A stretch of DNA of 52,952 nucleotides, from NCBI RefSeq assembly GCF_003122485.1, contig NZ_JRFU01000054.1, positions 1-52,952 on the forward strand, read 5' to 3'. Under the pieces are notes generated by a model that saw only the letters and a program-made list of their open reading frames with translations, had not been told where the DNA came from and did not search any database. Shown piece after piece: positions 1 to 10,867 of this stretch. Position numbers and translations under genes: made by a program. Within the stretch, counting starts at the first letter, position 1. Each line of letters begins with the position of its first letter. The stretch comes from Eubacterium ramulus. GTDB taxonomy: Bacteria; Bacillota; Clostridia; Lachnospirales; Lachnospiraceae.

Positions 1-309
1 CTCACCACTTGCAGAAGTGGGAGTCTCAACTCAGACTGAGATGAATACAGTCAGATCATTCATGCAAATGACCGTGCAACTATGCTGAATCTGATGATTG
101 GACTGAATGGATATACATTGTGTTCCGGTCTGATCTGTGAAGAATTAAACGGCAGTGATTATCGTGCGGTACCGTTTCGGAATGATGGACGGTTTGACGA
201 TTCACAGGAAGAAAATCAGATGGAGATTGGGTATGTGACCAGAAAAAATCTGATTTTGAGTAAACTTGGTCAGGAATATGTGACAGCACTGCGACAGTAT
301 CTGGAATAA
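1..309 (+). pseudogene. LysR-family transcriptional regulator, C-terminal fragment
   Basis: The last 75 residues before the stop at 307-309 read like the end of a LysR effector-binding domain: NDRATMLNLMIGLNGYTLCSGLICEELNG, then MEIGYVTRKNLILSKLGQEYV. This frame has a stop at 37-39. The neighbouring frame reads SPLAEVGVSTQTEM over bases 2-43, which looks like the preceding part of the same domain. A frameshift near base 40-50 would join them, so the gene is probably broken, or the base count there is wrong. The N-terminal HTH lies outside the window. An IS remnant follows at once. Confidence 0.6.
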
Positions 310-314
310 TTTTA

Positions 315-840
315 AGGGGCTGTGAAAAAAGAATAGTCCCGAAAAAAAGAAAGACCAAGAGTTTATAATGAACTCAAGGTCTTTCTTTCTGTTATAATTA
401 ATTTGTGAAAAAAAATAATAACACAATCTATTCTAACCCAAAACAGGCAGTTTTGCCAATGATAATTCAAGATTATTTGGACATCTGTGATCCAGTGCTG
501 ACTTTTGACAGATTTATGGGAGAAATCGAACTGGAGAAATATCTGAAAAATATTCCTCAACATTATACAGGAAGACTCAGATATGACCCGGTCAGCATGT
601 GGAAAACAGTTTTGTTCGGATTTATGGCGAATGGCTATATATCATTGCGTGAACTGGAGGATCAGTGTAAAGTTAATCTCCGCTTCATGTATCTTACAAC
701 AATTACATCTTCTGTGAACAGCACGGAATGGAAAAGTACATGAAAATTTCCATGTTCAAGAAAGAGACTACCGACAAGAAGTATCGGGAAGATCCATTTC
801 GTGCAGTAAATTTTTTAAATGACTCTGAATGCTATTTTTG
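315..840 (+). mobile_element. Decayed IS1182-family insertion sequence
   Basis: The stretch begins with GGGCTGTGAAAAA-type sequence and a hairpin (AAAGAAAGACC at about 348-358 against GGTCTTTCTTT at about 378-388), typical of an IS left end that blocks read-in. A truncated transposase follows. No right inverted repeat was found, and the element is far shorter than a complete IS1182 copy (about 1.6-1.9 kb), so it cannot move by itself. Confidence 0.55.
405..836 (+). pseudogene. IS1182-family transposase remnant (internally deleted, frameshifted)
   Basis: From a GTG at 405 the first ~95 residues match the N-terminal DUF772-type domain of IS1182 transposases (QDYLDICDPVLTFDRFMGEIELEKYL, then YDPVSMWKTVLFGFMANGYISLRELEDQCKVNLRFMYLT). 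The frame then changes. A different frame after about 713 reads CEQHGMEKYMKISMFKKETTDKKYREDPFRAVNF, which belongs to the middle of such transposases. The catalytic core between the two pieces and the C-terminus are absent, so this is a non-functional relic with an internal deletion. Confidence 0.7.
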
Positions 841-866
841 ACGAAACTTTTTTTTTCTGCTAGAAT
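838..866 (+). promoter_or_regulatory. Sigma-A-type promoter for the HAD phosphatase gene
   Basis: TTGACG (838-843), a 17-base spacer and TAGAAT (861-866) form a near-consensus promoter 70 bases before the HAD gene. It sits at the distal edge of the IS relic. Confidence 0.6.
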
Positions 867-937
867 GGCAACGAAATCAAACGGATTAATTCAATTCGCT
901 TTTAATATTGGCTAAAGTGGCATAGGAGGAACTTGAA

Positions 938-1594
938 ATGTCTACACGAAATACAGCAATATTTGACCTTGATGGAACATTATTAAATACAATACAGGAT
1001 CTGACCAACAGTGTGAATTATTGTATGAAAAAATATGGAGGTCCTGTTTATACATGCGAAGAAATCAGAGAAAAAGTTGGCAATGGAATTTATGTACTGA
1101 TGGAAAAAGCATTGCCGGACGGACGTAGTAATCCAAATTATGATGCCTGCATGAAAGATTTTCCGGTGCATTACAAAGAACATATGCTGGATAACACGAA
1201 ACCATATGATGGGATTATTGATATGCTTCATACGTTGAAAGAACATGGCTATAAACTGGCTATTGTTTCCAACAAATTTGATGCTGCTGTAAAAGGACTT
1301 TGCAAAGATTTCTTTGCGGATGAAATAGAAGTTGCTATCGGTGAGTCACCTGCTATTCATAAAAAACCGGCTCCGGATACGGTATTTCAGGCAATGCGTG
1401 AATTAAATGTCAAACCGGAAAATTGTATTTACATTGGTGATTCTGAAGTAGATATCCAGACAGCAGCAAATGCGGGAATTCCGTGCATCAGTGTAAACTG
1501 GGGGTTCAAATCTACAGAGTTTTTAAAAGAAAATGGAGCAATACAGATTGTGTCAACACCGAAAGAACTGACAGAGTCTATCTTGAACCAGTAA
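938..1594 (+). CDS. HAD-superfamily hydrolase, phosphoglycolate-phosphatase-like
   Basis: A 218-residue cytosolic phosphatase of the HAD superfamily. Motif I is FDLDGT with nucleophile D10 and acid/base D12. Motif II is IVSNK near residue 110, motif III the lysine in HKKPAPDT, and motif IV YIGDSEVD with the Mg-binding Asp. The cap lies between motifs I and II, as in Gph/PGP-type subfamily I enzymes. The true substrate cannot be told from sequence; phosphoglycolate, a nucleotide monophosphate or a sugar phosphate are all possible. The start is supported by AGGAGG 8 bases upstream. It is the first gene of a same-strand run ending in the MATE exporter. Confidence 0.85.
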   Translation: MSTRNTAIFDLDGTLLNTIQDLTNSVNYCMKKYGGPVYTCEEIREKVGNGIYVLMEKALPDGRSNPNYDACMKDFPVHYKEHMLDNTKPYDGIIDMLHTLKEHGYKLAIVSNKFDAAVKGLCKDFFADEIEVAIGESPAIHKKPAPDTVFQAMRELNVKPENCIYIGDSEVDIQTAANAGIPCISVNWGFKSTEFLKENGAIQIVSTPKELTESILNQ

Positions 1595-1714
1595 GGAAAA
1601 TTATATGTTTCGATCCTGCAGATGAATAATCACAGAGCAGCTGCTGGGGGATGAGCAAGTGGTGCAAATGGATTGCGAATATCCATTTAGTATAAATAAA
1701 GAGGAACATGAAAC

Positions 1715-2311
1715 ATGCAGATTTTATGGATTCGCCATGGTCAGACGCAGGGTAACGTTGAGCGGCGTTATGTCGGCAGAACGGATGAAGGGCTGACCGC
1801 AGATGCAAAAGAAAAATTAAAAATGCGAAAGCAGCAGGGGATTGGATTTGAAGCGGATCTGATTTATGTCAGTCCGATGATTCGCTGTCGGGACACGGCG
1901 GATCTTTTGTTCCCGGAACAGAGAAAAGTGCCGTGGGACGGACTGCAGGAAACAGATTTCGGGGATTTTGAATATAAAAATTATGAAGAATTGAAAGATG
2001 ATCCGTTGTATCAGGTCTGGATTGACAGCAATGGTCAGATGCTGATTCCAAACGGAGAGAGCGGCGCGGATTTTCGCAGGCGGTGCTGTGCGGCATATGA
2101 GAAATGTGTGGCAGAGGCAAGGGAAAAAGGTCTGGAGAAGATTGCAATTGTGTGCCATGGTGGTACAATTATGTCTGTTATGGAGCGATACGGCGTGCCG
2201 AAAAAATCTTTTTATGAATGGCAGGCTGCCAATGGATGTGGGATTTTGACGGAAACGACAGAAGAAGGGGGAAACGGATATGGTATTCGGGAAATTAGTA
2301 AGTGGGAGTGA
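1715..2311 (+). CDS. Histidine phosphatase family protein (phosphoglycerate-mutase-like)
   Basis: A 198-residue branch-1 histidine phosphatase. The RHG motif (R7-H8-G9) supplies the phospho-accepting histidine, an arginine follows in SPMIRCRDTADLLF, and the second catalytic histidine is in IVCHGGTI near residue 148. The length and the missing dimerisation insert fit a CobC/PhoE-type phosphatase rather than a true glycolytic mutase. There is no cobalamin gene nearby, so a CobC role is unsupported. Its 3' end overlaps the next gene by 32 bases, which implies co-transcription and translational coupling. Confidence 0.8.
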   Translation: MQILWIRHGQTQGNVERRYVGRTDEGLTADAKEKLKMRKQQGIGFEADLIYVSPMIRCRDTADLLFPEQRKVPWDGLQETDFGDFEYKNYEELKDDPLYQVWIDSNGQMLIPNGESGADFRRRCCAAYEKCVAEAREKGLEKIAIVCHGGTIMSVMERYGVPKKSFYEWQAANGCGILTETTEEGGNGYGIREISKWE

Positions 2312-2738
2312 AAAAAATGAGCAGATGCAGCAGGTGACAGACATCCGCAATGCGGTGTTAGGTCAGGAACTGCAGCTTTCGATAAAGGAAGAGCCGGATG
2401 CGTTTTGTATGTATGCCCTGGCGTATGAAGGGGAAACGGCGGTTGCAACCGGAGGGATTTCTTTCGATGGAGAATCCTATCAGATGAAGGAAGTGGCTGT
2501 GCTGCCGAAGTTTCGCAGAAAAAAATATGGCGATTTCATTGTGCGTCTGCTGATCGATAAAGCGATGATGTCAGGGGCACAGATGATCAATGCGGATGTG
2601 TTGCAGGAAGCGGTACCGCTTTTTGAGACAGTTGGATTTACAACGAGTGGTGAGCTGTATGAAAAAGATGGAAAACAGTGGCTTCCAATGCAGCTCCAAG
2701 CAGGAAGTATTCACAAGTGCTGTAATTGTGGGCACTAA
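2280..2738 (+). CDS. GNAT-family N-acetyltransferase
   Basis: A 152-residue GCN5-related acetyltransferase. The core motif A (acetyl-CoA pyrophosphate loop) is MKEVAVLPKFRRKKYGDFIVRLLIDKA at about residues 70-96, followed by NADVLQEAVPLFETVGFTTSGE typical of the C-terminal strand. The acceptor substrate is unknown. The start at 2280 is preceded by a GGGGGA-type RBS inside the end of the phosphatase gene; an in-frame ATG at 2325 is the alternative. The C-terminal tail is Cys-rich (HKCCNCGH), which is unusual and could bind a metal. It probably shares an operon with the phosphatase upstream and MATE downstream. Confidence 0.75.
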   Translation: MVFGKLVSGSEKNEQMQQVTDIRNAVLGQELQLSIKEEPDAFCMYALAYEGETAVATGGISFDGESYQMKEVAVLPKFRRKKYGDFIVRLLIDKAMMSGAQMINADVLQEAVPLFETVGFTTSGELYEKDGKQWLPMQLQAGSIHKCCNCGH

Positions 2739-2793
2739 AAAGCACAAAAAATGTATTTTGGAGGGGATATAGAAAGCAGGTGCTTAGGCAGAA

Positions 2794-4146
2794 ATGACAC
2801 AGAATGGAGATTTTTCAAAGGGAAGTATTATAAAAATTTTGATGCGTCTGGCGATTCCAATGACGCTGGCGCAGCTGATGAACGTTCTTTATAACGTGGT
2901 GGACCGTATGTTTATCGGGCGGATTGGCGGCGATTCCATGGATGCGCTGACGGGCGTTGGTGTGTGTCTGCCGATGATTACGATTGTGATCGCATTTGCA
3001 AATCTGGTGGGAATGGGCGGTGCGCCGCTGTTTTCCATTGAGCGTGGAAAGAAGAATGAACGGGAAGCAGAATATATTCTTGGAAACTGCGTGGTTCTGT
3101 TTTTGATTTTCGCAGTAGTACTGACGGTGGCAGGACTGATTTTCAAGCGACCATTGCTGATGCTTCTGGGAGCCAGTGAGGTAACGCTGCCTTACGCGGA
3201 ACAGTACATCACGATTTATCTGCTTGGAACGATTTTTGTTATGTTCGGTCTGGGACTGAATAACTTTATCAATGCACAGGGCTTTGCAAAAATTGGCATG
3301 TGTACAACCGTGATCGGTGCTGCTTTGAATATTGCGCTGGATCCGATTTTTATTTTTGTACTAAATATGGGGGTACGCGGAGCTGCGATCGCAACGGTGA
3401 TCTCACAGGCGGCAGCAGCTGTGTGGACGGTACGTTTTTTGACCGGAAAAAAAGCGTTGATCCGGATTCAGAGACGTTCCATGCAGTTACAGGGAGCGCG
3501 TGTGAAGAACATCATGGGACTTGGTCTGGCAGGGTTCACTATGTCGGTCACAAACTCAACGGTACAGATGGTGTGCAACGCGACGCTGCAGACTCATGGC
3601 GGAGATGTGTATGTCGGTATTATGACGATCATCAATTCCGTGCGTGAGATCATTTCTCTGCCGGTGCAGGGATTTACCAGTGCCAGTCAGCCGGTGCTTG
3701 GCTACAACTACGGTGCGAAGGAATATGAGCGTGTGAAAAAGACGATCCGGACCATAGCGGGAGTGACGATTGTGTATACACTGGCAGTCTGGGGGCTGGT
3801 TTCCGCGATTCCGGGAGCGTTTATCCGGATGTTTGGCGGAAGTGGTGATACGCTGACGCTTGGAATTTCGGCAATGCATTTGTATTTCTTCGGATTTTTC
3901 TTTATGGCGTTTCAGTTTTGCGGACAGTCGACGTTTACGGCACTTGGAAAGGCAAAACATGCGATGTTTTTCTCTATTTTCAGAAAGATTATTATCGTGG
4001 TTCCGTTGACTTTGATCCTGCCGCATTTGTTTGGACTGGGCGTGCATGGTGTGTTTATTGCGGAGCCGATTTCCAATGCCATCGGTGGACTGGCATGCTT
4101 TATTACCATGATTGTGACCGTGTATCGCAAACTTGGCAGGGAATAA
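2794..4146 (+). CDS. MATE-family efflux transporter
   Basis: A 450-residue inner-membrane protein with the expected ~12 hydrophobic segments. The N-terminus has the MATE signature RLAIPMTLAQLMNVLYNVVDRMFIGRIGG. The second half repeats the fold, with GFTSASQPVLGYNYGAKEYERVKK. Such proteins are cation-coupled antiporters for drugs or metabolites; the cargo is not predictable. It follows the GNAT gene by 55 bases and a hairpin terminator ends the unit at about 4230. The RBS before the ATG is weak. Confidence 0.85.
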   Translation: MTQNGDFSKGSIIKILMRLAIPMTLAQLMNVLYNVVDRMFIGRIGGDSMDALTGVGVCLPMITIVIAFANLVGMGGAPLFSIERGKKNEREAEYILGNCVVLFLIFAVVLTVAGLIFKRPLLMLLGASEVTLPYAEQYITIYLLGTIFVMFGLGLNNFINAQGFAKIGMCTTVIGAALNIALDPIFIFVLNMGVRGAAIATVISQAAAAVWTVRFLTGKKALIRIQRRSMQLQGARVKNIMGLGLAGFTMSVTNSTVQMVCNATLQTHGGDVYVGIMTIINSVREIISLPVQGFTSASQPVLGYNYGAKEYERVKKTIRTIAGVTIVYTLAVWGLVSAIPGAFIRMFGGSGDTLTLGISAMHLYFFGFFFMAFQFCGQSTFTALGKAKHAMFFSIFRKIIIVVPLTLILPHLFGLGVHGVFIAEPISNAIGGLACFITMIVTVYRKLGRE

Positions 4147-4194
4147 AGTTGTTTTTGTGGATAAAACAGAGGTGTAATACATGGAGTCAGAAAG

Positions 4195-4234
4195 AGGATC
4201 CGATTTTCAGAAATAGAGATTGGATCCTTTTCTA
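4195..4234 (+). terminator. Rho-independent terminator after the MATE gene
   Basis: AGGATCCGAT (4195-4204) pairs with ATTGGATCCT (4219-4228), followed by TTTTCTATTT. It closes the 938-4146 transcription unit and directly precedes the GH101 promoter element. Confidence 0.7.
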
Positions 4235-4238
4235 TTTG

Positions 4239-4311
4239 TTCCGAATTGTATAAAAAGGTCTGCCCGGGCAAGTGAAAACGGCAAGCATTCAATCCGGAAA
4301 GGGTATATAAT
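4239..4311 (+). promoter_or_regulatory. Shared upstream element plus -10 box of the GH101 gene (copy A)
   Basis: TTCCGAATTGTATAAAAAG (4239-4257) is followed, 67 bases from its first base, by TATAAT (4306-4311). The same element with the same 67-base spacing recurs at 10922-10994 before the LnbY/GH136-type genes. Between the two, AAG-TGAAAA and CAAG blocks are also conserved. No -35 hexamer at 17 bases is evident, which suggests activator-dependent transcription. It lies about 550 bases before the GH101 start codon, so a long 5' leader is implied. Confidence 0.6.
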
Positions 4312-4862
4312 GAAACACGTAAAGTAGTTCAGATATATAAAAATATGTAATCCAAAGAAAAAATTCATTAAGAAGTGCTATGTGTGCAACTGTGAAAATG
4401 AGGAGCCATTGTTGTGACATAGAAAAAGAACATGTATGTTAAAATGGGGATTGGCATACATTTTTCACCTTTAAAGAGCAGACAACAATATGGTGTAGGC
4501 GAGAAAAAAAGAGTACTTAATGAAATTTGGTGAAACAGACAGAGCGACAAAAAGAAGTTGAATATTTGAACTGTATATTGTGGCAAAGGTAGGACGGTTG
4601 TACCTGCGGAATTGATAAAAGACATTACTTATGTTAAGGATCGGGGAACATGAAACAGATGAGGAGAAAACAGATACATCTGTCTGTCCATTGCCAGTGA
4701 GGAAGGATCTTCTTTTCCATTTTTAATGATTATATATAGTAAAATTCCCATGCCGAAGGTGTGGGAATTTTGCTCTCTATATAAATATAAAAGGATGTGA
4801 AACAAGTTTATTACATCCGGTAACAAAGGCAACTATGGGGATCATGCAGGAGGAGAAAAAGT
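4312..4862 (+). other. Long untranslated leader of the GH101 gene
   Basis: This stretch of about 550 bases between the -10 box and the start codon has no convincing gene: its only open frames are short and lack RBSs. It contains the attenuator-like hairpin at 4741-4771, a small hairpin (ACAGATACATCTGT, about 4669-4682), and an AT-rich segment (TATATATAG, CTATATAAATATAAAAGG) that could hold a second promoter close to the gene. Confidence 0.45.
4741..4775 (+). terminator. Attenuator-like hairpin in the GH101 leader
   Basis: AAAATTCCCA (4741-4750) pairs perfectly with TGGGAATTTT (4762-4771) around an 11-base loop. The U-rich 3' arm makes it terminator-like in both directions. It sits 92 bases upstream of the GH101 start codon, so it either limits read-through from the distal promoter or separates it from a proximal one. 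Confidence 0.5.
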
Positions 4863-7800
4863 ATGAGGAAAAAAATTGTAGTCCGGATGCTTTGCCTTGC
4901 AATGGCGGCATCAATGATCGGAACAATGGTTCCGACAAGTCTGTATCCGGTTACAGCAAAAGCAGCAGAGGCTAATCAGGATATGGAAGCATCTGATCAA
5001 AATGAGGATCAGATTGCAGTTCAGGCGGAGCTGGAAGATGGTGTCAATGATGAATGGACACTGGAGAATAAAGTTGGGGATGATGCAGTTTGTGCAGTAG
5101 AGGACGAATGGCTGCATTTGAAATCAGGTGTTGGAAATGGAAATAATCCAGGCTCCAAACCGGCAATGTTTGTTAATCCAACCACATTTGATTTTTCCAA
5201 AGATGGATATTTTGATTTTACAATCAAAACAGACGCAACGGAAGCTACAAACAACCGTTTTGGTGTATATCTTGGATACAATACCGATTCTGTTGGTATG
5301 ATGATCGGCTTTGATGCAGGCGGATGGTTCTGGCAGAAATACGGTGCAAGTGGAAGTCCGTGGTATACTGGTGACAGAATTGCATCACCAACCAGTGGTG
5401 AGGAAGTAAATGTACACATCGAGTGGACTGCAGCTAAAAAAGTAACAGTTAAGATTGGTGATACAGTTGCATTCCAGAATGAAGACTTCAGTGAAATCGG
5501 TAGTCTGGGCAATAAAATCGCATTCAAATGCGGAAGCTACGGCGGAAATGCGACAGATGTATTTGTAAAGAATATTCACTATACCGGACAGAAGACAGTG
5601 GATCAGATCAAGACTTTTGCAGTAAGTGGTAAAGTTGTAGATGCAGAAGGTAAACCGATTGCCAATGCAACAGTTGCAGTTGGAAAACAGAGCACAAAAA
5701 CAAACGAGGACGGCGTTTACAGCATTAACGTAAAACCGGGTCAGTATCAGCTTAGCGTAATCCGTGATGGATATGTAAGTACAACACAGGATGTTACTGT
5801 AGGTGAGCAGAATGTGAATGTTGAAAATATCGTTCTGACACAGGAAGCTCAGCTTGAGACAGAGACACTTTCCACAGAAGACATGGATGTTGTTGTTTCC
5901 AAGACATTTCCAAGTGTTGTCAGATACGATATGAAAAAAGGTGATCTGGCTGGTAAAGTGTTCTATGGACAGAGCGAGAAGATCAATACAGTAACGATCA
6001 ACGGAACAGCTGTAGAGCTGGATGATGCTGATGTAAAAGCTACTTTTGACGGTGCAAAAGCGACTTATGTAATGACAGTCAAAGGTGACAAAATTGATGC
6101 AGTGATCACATCTGAGCTGGTTGCTGAAGGTAATACACTGGCATTTAACATTACAGATATCAAGAATAATCTGGAGGATACAGTAGATGGAAATCCGATC
6201 CAGACAATCGAGATTCCGAACCAGAGCCTTGTTTCTGTAAGAAGTTCACAGAATGGTGCTAACTTCAAAGGTGCTTCTATGTCTTCTAATACCAAGACCA
6301 GTGGTGACTACTATCTGGAAATTAAAGACAATACAACACACAACAGAGATTATGCATATGGATTTGTATCCAATGATGAGATGAGTGCCGGATTATGGAG
6401 TAATTCCGAGCATGATGGATACACAGCATCAACAACTGTATCCGGAGGATCTCATAATACCCGTGTACAGGCAACCACACAGAAAAAACAGGATTATGTA
6501 TCTCTGGGACTGAGCAGTTGTGCATGGTATTATCATCGTGTAGTAACAGATTCTCACAACAGATCTTATATGGTAAAAGAGACAGAAATGCCTCGTACAA
6601 AAGTAATTATAGCAGGTGATATGAATGAGGATGCACAGATTGACTGGCAGGATGGTGCAGTAGCATACCGTTCTATCATGAACAACCCATATAAGAGTGA
6701 AGAAGTTCCGGAGCTGGTAGCATACCGTATCGCCATGAACTTTGGTGGACAGGCACAGAACCCGTTCCTGACAACTCTTGATAATGTAAAGAAAGTAGCT
6801 TTGAATACAGATGGTCTGGGACAGTCCGTACTGTTAAAAGGTTACGCAAATGAAGGTCACGATTCCGCACATCCGGATTATGCTGATATCGGTAAACGTA
6901 TCGGTGGTGCTGATGACATGAATACTCTGATGACAGAGGGTGCTAAATACGGTGCAAGATTCGGTATCCATGTAAATGCCGGCGAGATGTATCCGGAAGC
7001 AAAAGCGTTCAAAGATGACAATGTTCGCCGTGACACAGCAGGTAACCTCCGCTATGGATGGAACTGGCTGGATCAGGCCGTAGGTCTTGACAGTATTTAT
7101 GATCTGGCAACCGGTGAGCGTGAAACACGTTTTGATGACCTTGAGAAACTGGTAGGAACAAACCTTGATTTCGTATATGTAGATATCTGGGGAAATAATA
7201 CCGGAAGTAATGATGATGACTCCTGGCAGACACGTAAACTGTCAAAAGAGATCAACAGCAATGGATGGCGTATGGCAAATGAGTGGGGTGTAGCAAACGA
7301 GTATGATGCAACATTCCAGCACTGGGCAGCTGACTTAACTTATGGTGGAGCAAACCAGAAAGGTCAGAACAGTGAGGTTATGCGTTTCCTTCGTAACCAT
7401 CAGAAAGACTCTTGGGTTGCTGATTATCCTTCTTACGGCGGAGCTGCAATGATGCCTCTGCTTGGCGGTTACAACATGAAAGACTTCGAAGGATGGCAGG
7501 GACGTAACGACTATGATACATATATCACAAACCTGTTCACACATGATGTAACAACCAAATTTATCCAGCATTACAAAGTAATCAAATGGGTAGATGGAGA
7601 TCCGGTAAATGCAGGCGGAGCTGCAAACTGGACACCGGATATGGAAATCACATTGAAAGATGATGATGGAAATAAACTGGTACTGAAAAGAGGTTCCGAT
7701 AATCCATCTGATGCTGCCTACAGAGAGAGAACCATGACATTAAACGGAAAAGTTGTTGCACAGGGTGCACCTTCTGCTGGTGATCGTCGTGATTCTGATA

Positions 7801-10800
7801 TTCAGGCAGGTAACAAACGTGGTACAGAGAGCTACCTGATTCCGTGGAACTGGGATGCTGAGACTGGTGAGAAAGTAGCATCTGCTGATGAGAAGATGTA
7901 TCACTGGAATACACAGGGCGGCACAACGACATGGGATGTTCCGGACAGCTGGGCCGGATTAAAGAATGTTAAAGTATATCGTCTGACCGATGAAGGTAAG
8001 ACAGATGAGCAGACTGTTGATATCGTAAATGGCCAGTTGACACTTACAGCAGAAGCTGAGGTACCTTATGTTGTATACAAAGGTGAGAAAGGTAATATCG
8101 ATGTAACTTGGAGCCAGGGAATGCATATCGTAGATGCCGGATTTAACGGTGGAGCAGCTTCTCTTGCTACAAACTGGGCAAAAGTTGGTGATGGAACAGC
8201 TGAGATCGCTAAGAGTCAGTACAGCAATCCGATGCTGAAACTGAGCGGTGATGTAGCTATGACACAGGAACTGACAGATCTGAAACCGGGTCAGCAGTAT
8301 GCAGTACTCGTAGGTGTGGACAACAGAAGTGACAGCAAAGCATCTATGACCGTAAAATGCGGAGATGAAGTCCTGGGAACAAATTATACAGAGCGTTCTA
8401 TCGCAAAGAACTTTGTAAAAGCATATACACACAGTAATTCCAGTGCAACCGTTGACGGAAGCAGCTATTTCCAGAATATGTATGTATACTTTACTGCTCC
8501 GGAAAGCGGAAAAGTAACTCTGACACTTGCAAAAGCAGCAGGCGAAGGAGATGCTTACTTTGATGATGTTCGTATCGTAGAAAATGATGCACAGAATATC
8601 ACAAGAGACAAAGACGGCAATATCGTGAAATTCGAGCAAGATTTCGAAAATAACGTACAGGGAATCTACCCATTCGTTGTCAGCGGTATTGAAGGCGTAG
8701 AAGATAACAGAATCCATCTGTCCGAGCTTCATGGACCATATACACAGGCAGGCTGGGATGTTAAGAAGATGGATGACGTTCTGGATGGAAACTGGTCAGT
8801 TAAGATCAATGGTCTGACACAGAGACAGACTCTTGCATACCAGACAATTCCTCAGAACTTCCGCTTCGAGCCAGGTGTAAAATATCGTGTAAGTTTTGAT
8901 TACCAGGCAGGTAGTGATGGAACATACGGCGTTGTAGTAGGCAGCGGTGAGTTCTCAGAAGCAACAGAAGTTGATACACTGAACAAACACATGGGCAAAA
9001 ACAAAGACGGACATTATGTCTGTGAGATCACAGGTGACCTTTCCGGACAGACATGGTTTGGTATTTACTCAACAGATAAAGCACCAGATCTGCAGGGATC
9101 CCAGGGAAGCGCACAGAACTTCGGCGGATATAAAGAGCTTGTTCTTGATAACCTTGTAATTGAGCGTGTAGATGAGAGAATTACAGAAAAAACCTTAAAG
9201 AAACTGATTGCAAAAGCAGCAGATCTGGATGAAGAGAAATATGCAAAAGCTGATTGGAAGACATTGTCAGAAGCAATTGATGATGCAAATGTTGCATTAA
9301 ACAGAGACAAAACTTCTTCCGAAGAAATTGAAGCATGCTATCGTCATTTGAATGCAGTATTAGAGTATCTGTCAACTCGTGAGGTTTCTGCAAATGCAGG
9401 TGAAGAATTGGACATTCCGGTTGCAGGCGTGAAAGTAACAGCAGGAAGCCAGGACAATGGTACACACTATGGTTCTAACTTTGGTAACCCGGCATATGCA
9501 ATTGATGGTGATACCAATACGCACTGGATGACAAACTTTGATGGATTTAGTTCCGCAATCAAAAACAGAGAATGCTGGATTGATTTCGAATTCCCGGAGG
9601 CACATACAGTAGATGGACTTCGTTATTTACCGGGACCGACTATGGGCGGATACCTTACAACAATCACAAAATTCGAGCTTTCTGTAAAAACAGCTGGTTC
9701 TGATGAGTATCAGTTAGTTCAGGAAGGAAGCTGGGAGAACTCCTCAGGATGGAAGACCACAGAGTTTGAGCCGGTAGAGAATGTAACAAACGTAAGATTA
9801 CTTGCAACAGAAGCAAAATCTACCAACTGGTGGGCAGTTGCATCTGAGATCCGCGTTATGAGTAAAGTAGAAAACGGAAATACCGATGGTGACGATGAAA
9901 ACAAAATCAATAAATCCAGTCTGGAAACACAGATTGCAACCGCAAACAAACTTCTCTCCAAAGAGAAACAGTATTCTGCAAAATCCTGGAAGACATTTGC
10001 AGCAAAACTGAAAGCAGCAGAAGATGTTATGGCGAATGCCGATGCGACTCAGTATGATGTAAAACTGGCACTTGCAAATCTGAAAGACGCTATGAGCGGA
10101 TTACAGATGAAAGATGGTCTGGCAGATGTGAAAAATGAGGATGGCAACTGGTACTACTACAAGAATGGCAAGATTGCAACTGATGTAACAACCGTAGCAA
10201 AGAACATAAACGGCTGGTTCTATGTAAAAGACGGTAAAGTAGATTTCAAAGCAAATACCGTAGCAAAGAATGAAAACGGCTGGTGGAAGATCACAGACGG
10301 CAGAGTTGATTTCAAAGCAAACACCGTAGCAAAGAATGAGAACGGCTGGTGGAAGATTACAAACGGTAAGGTAGACTTCGGCTACACAGGAATTGCAAAG
10401 AACGAAAACGGCTGGTGGAGAATCGTCAATGGTAAAGTTGATTTCAACTGCAATAGTGTTGAGAAAAACGAGAACGGCTGGTGGTACATCCGCGGCGGTA
10501 AAGTAGACTTTGGTTACACTGGAGTTGCAAAGAACAAAAACGGCTGGTGGAGAATCGTCAATGGTAAAGTTGATTTCAATTGCAACAGCATTGAGAAAAA
10601 CGAAAACGGCTGGTGGTATATCCGCAATGGTAAAGTAGACTTCTCCTACACAGGTGTAGCAAAGAACCAGAACGGCTGGTGGAGAGTTGAAAACGGTAAA
10701 GTAAACTTCAACTATAACGGAATCGCTAAAAATGAAAATGGCTGGTGGTACATCCGTAATGGTAAAGTAGACTTCTCTTACAATGGCGGAACACACAACG

Positions 10801-10826
10801 TTGTTAACGGTAAAGTTCAGAAATAA
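4863..10826 (+). CDS. Surface GH101 endo-alpha-N-acetylgalactosaminidase with Trp-rich C-terminal repeats
   Basis: A 1987-residue secreted enzyme that should release the core-1 disaccharide Gal-beta1,3-GalNAc (galacto-N-biose) from Ser/Thr of mucins. Order: signal peptide 1-35; concanavalin-like sheet ~50-255; carboxypeptidase-regulatory-like domain ~255-330; GH101 core ~340-1070; galactose-binding-like modules ~1090-1440; FIVAR ~1445-1503; CBM32 ~1520-1675 ([14 protein letters not shown]); FIVAR ~1681-1750; DGNWYYY unit plus nine NGW(W/F) repeats of 22 residues, 1758-1985. Catalytic candidates are D774 in YVDIWG (nucleophile) and E807 in ANEWG (acid/base); their spacing of 33 is close to the 32 recalled for the pneumococcal enzyme. 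There is no LPXTG, so the repeats presumably anchor it to the wall. AGGAGG precedes the ATG. Confidence 0.88.
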   Translation: MRKKIVVRMLCLAMAASMIGTMVPTSLYPVTAKAAEANQDMEASDQNEDQIAVQAELEDGVNDEWTLENKVGDDAVCAVEDEWLHLKSGVGNGNNPGSKPAMFVNPTTFDFSKDGYFDFTIKTDATEATNNRFGVYLGYNTDSVGMMIGFDAGGWFWQKYGASGSPWYTGDRIASPTSGEEVNVHIEWTAAKKVTVKIGDTVAFQNEDFSEIGSLGNKIAFKCGSYGGNATDVFVKNIHYTGQKTVDQIKTFAVSGKVVDAEGKPIANATVAVGKQSTKTNEDGVYSINVKPGQYQLSVIRDGYVSTTQDVTVGEQNVNVENIVLTQEAQLETETLSTEDMDVVVSKTFPSVVRYDMKKGDLAGKVFYGQSEKINTVTINGTAVELDDADVKATFDGAKATYVMTVKGDKIDAVITSELVAEGNTLAFNITDIKNNLEDTVDGNPIQTIEIPNQSLVSVRSSQNGANFKGASMSSNTKTSGDYYLEIKDNTTHNRDYAYGFVSNDEMSAGLWSNSEHDGYTASTTVSGGSHNTRVQATTQKKQDYVSLGLSSCAWYYHRVVTDSHNRSYMVKETEMPRTKVIIAGDMNEDAQIDWQDGAVAYRSIMNNPYKSEEVPELVAYRIAMNFGGQAQNPFLTTLDNVKKVALNTDGLGQSVLLKGYANEGHDSAHPDYADIGKRIGGADDMNTLMTEGAKYGARFGIHVNAGEMYPEAKAFKDDNVRRDTAGNLRYGWNWLDQAVGLDSIYDLATGERETRFDDLEKLVGTNLDFVYVDIWGNNTGSNDDDSWQTRKLSKEINSNGWRMANEWGVANEYDATFQHWAADLTYGGANQKGQNSEVMRFLRNHQKDSWVADYPSYGGAAMMPLLGGYNMKDFEGWQGRNDYDTYITNLFTHDVTTKFIQHYKVIKWVDGDPVNAGGAANWTPDMEITLKDDDGNKLVLKRGSDNPSDAAYRERTMTLNGKVVAQGAPSAGDRRDSDIQAGNKRGTESYLIPWNWDAETGEKVASADEKMYHWNTQGGTTTWDVPDSWAGLKNVKVYRLTDEGKTDEQTVDIVNGQLTLTAEAEVPYVVYKGEKGNIDVTWSQGMHIVDAGFNGGAASLATNWAKVGDGTAEIAKSQYSNPMLKLSGDVAMTQELTDLKPGQQYAVLVGVDNRSDSKASMTVKCGDEVLGTNYTERSIAKNFVKAYTHSNSSATVDGSSYFQNMYVYFTAPESGKVTLTLAKAAGEGDAYFDDVRIVENDAQNITRDKDGNIVKFEQDFENNVQGIYPFVVSGIEGVEDNRIHLSELHGPYTQAGWDVKKMDDVLDGNWSVKINGLTQRQTLAYQTIPQNFRFEPGVKYRVSFDYQAGSDGTYGVVVGSGEFSEATEVDTLNKHMGKNKDGHYVCEITGDLSGQTWFGIYSTDKAPDLQGSQGSAQNFGGYKELVLDNLVIERVDERITEKTLKKLIAKAADLDEEKYAKADWKTLSEAIDDANVALNRDKTSSEEIEACYRHLNAVLEYLSTREVSANAGEELDIPVAGVKVTAGSQDNGTHYGSNFGNPAYAIDGDTNTHWMTNFDGFSSAIKNRECWIDFEFPEAHTVDGLRYLPGPTMGGYLTTITKFELSVKTAGSDEYQLVQEGSWENSSGWKTTEFEPVENVTNVRLLATEAKSTNWWAVASEIRVMSKVENGNTDGDDENKINKSSLETQIATANKLLSKEKQYSAKSWKTFAAKLKAAEDVMANADATQYDVKLALANLKDAMSGLQMKDGLADVKNEDGNWYYYKNGKIATDVTTVAKNINGWFYVKDGKVDFKANTVAKNENGWWKITDGRVDFKANTVAKNENGWWKITNGKVDFGYTGIAKNENGWWRIVNGKVDFNCNSVEKNENGWWYIRGGKVDFGYTGVAKNKNGWWRIVNGKVDFNCNSIEKNENGWWYIRNGKVDFSYTGVAKNQNGWWRVENGKVNFNYNGIAKNENGWWYIRNGKVDFSYNGGTHNVVNGKVQK
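10138..10823 (+). repeat. 66-bp (22-residue) Trp-rich repeats, GH101 copy
   Basis: Nine NGW(W/F)-x-V/I-x-(N/D/G)GKV(D/N)F units follow one DGNWYYY unit, each 66 bp. From 10410 on they alternate between a [12 protein letters not shown] type and a GWWYIR(G/N)GKVDF type, so the higher-order period is 132 bp. The same units end the GH136-type gene at 15232-15905. Confidence 0.85.
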
Positions 10827-10867
10827 TAACTTCTGAAGCGGTTTGTAATAACGGAAAGTGAAGAAGT

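Noticed and set aside
938-1594. Assignment as true phosphoglycolate phosphatase (gph)
   Set aside because: Motifs prove only the HAD superfamily; cap residues do not fix the substrate, so no symbol was given.
1715-2311. CobC alpha-ribazole phosphatase
   Set aside because: Fold and size allow it, but there is no cobalamin gene or riboswitch nearby.
7959-8732. Minus-strand open frame of 257 codons inside GH101
   Set aside because: It lies within the coding frame of a clear GH101 enzyme, has no RBS and shows Cys/Ile-rich shadow composition.
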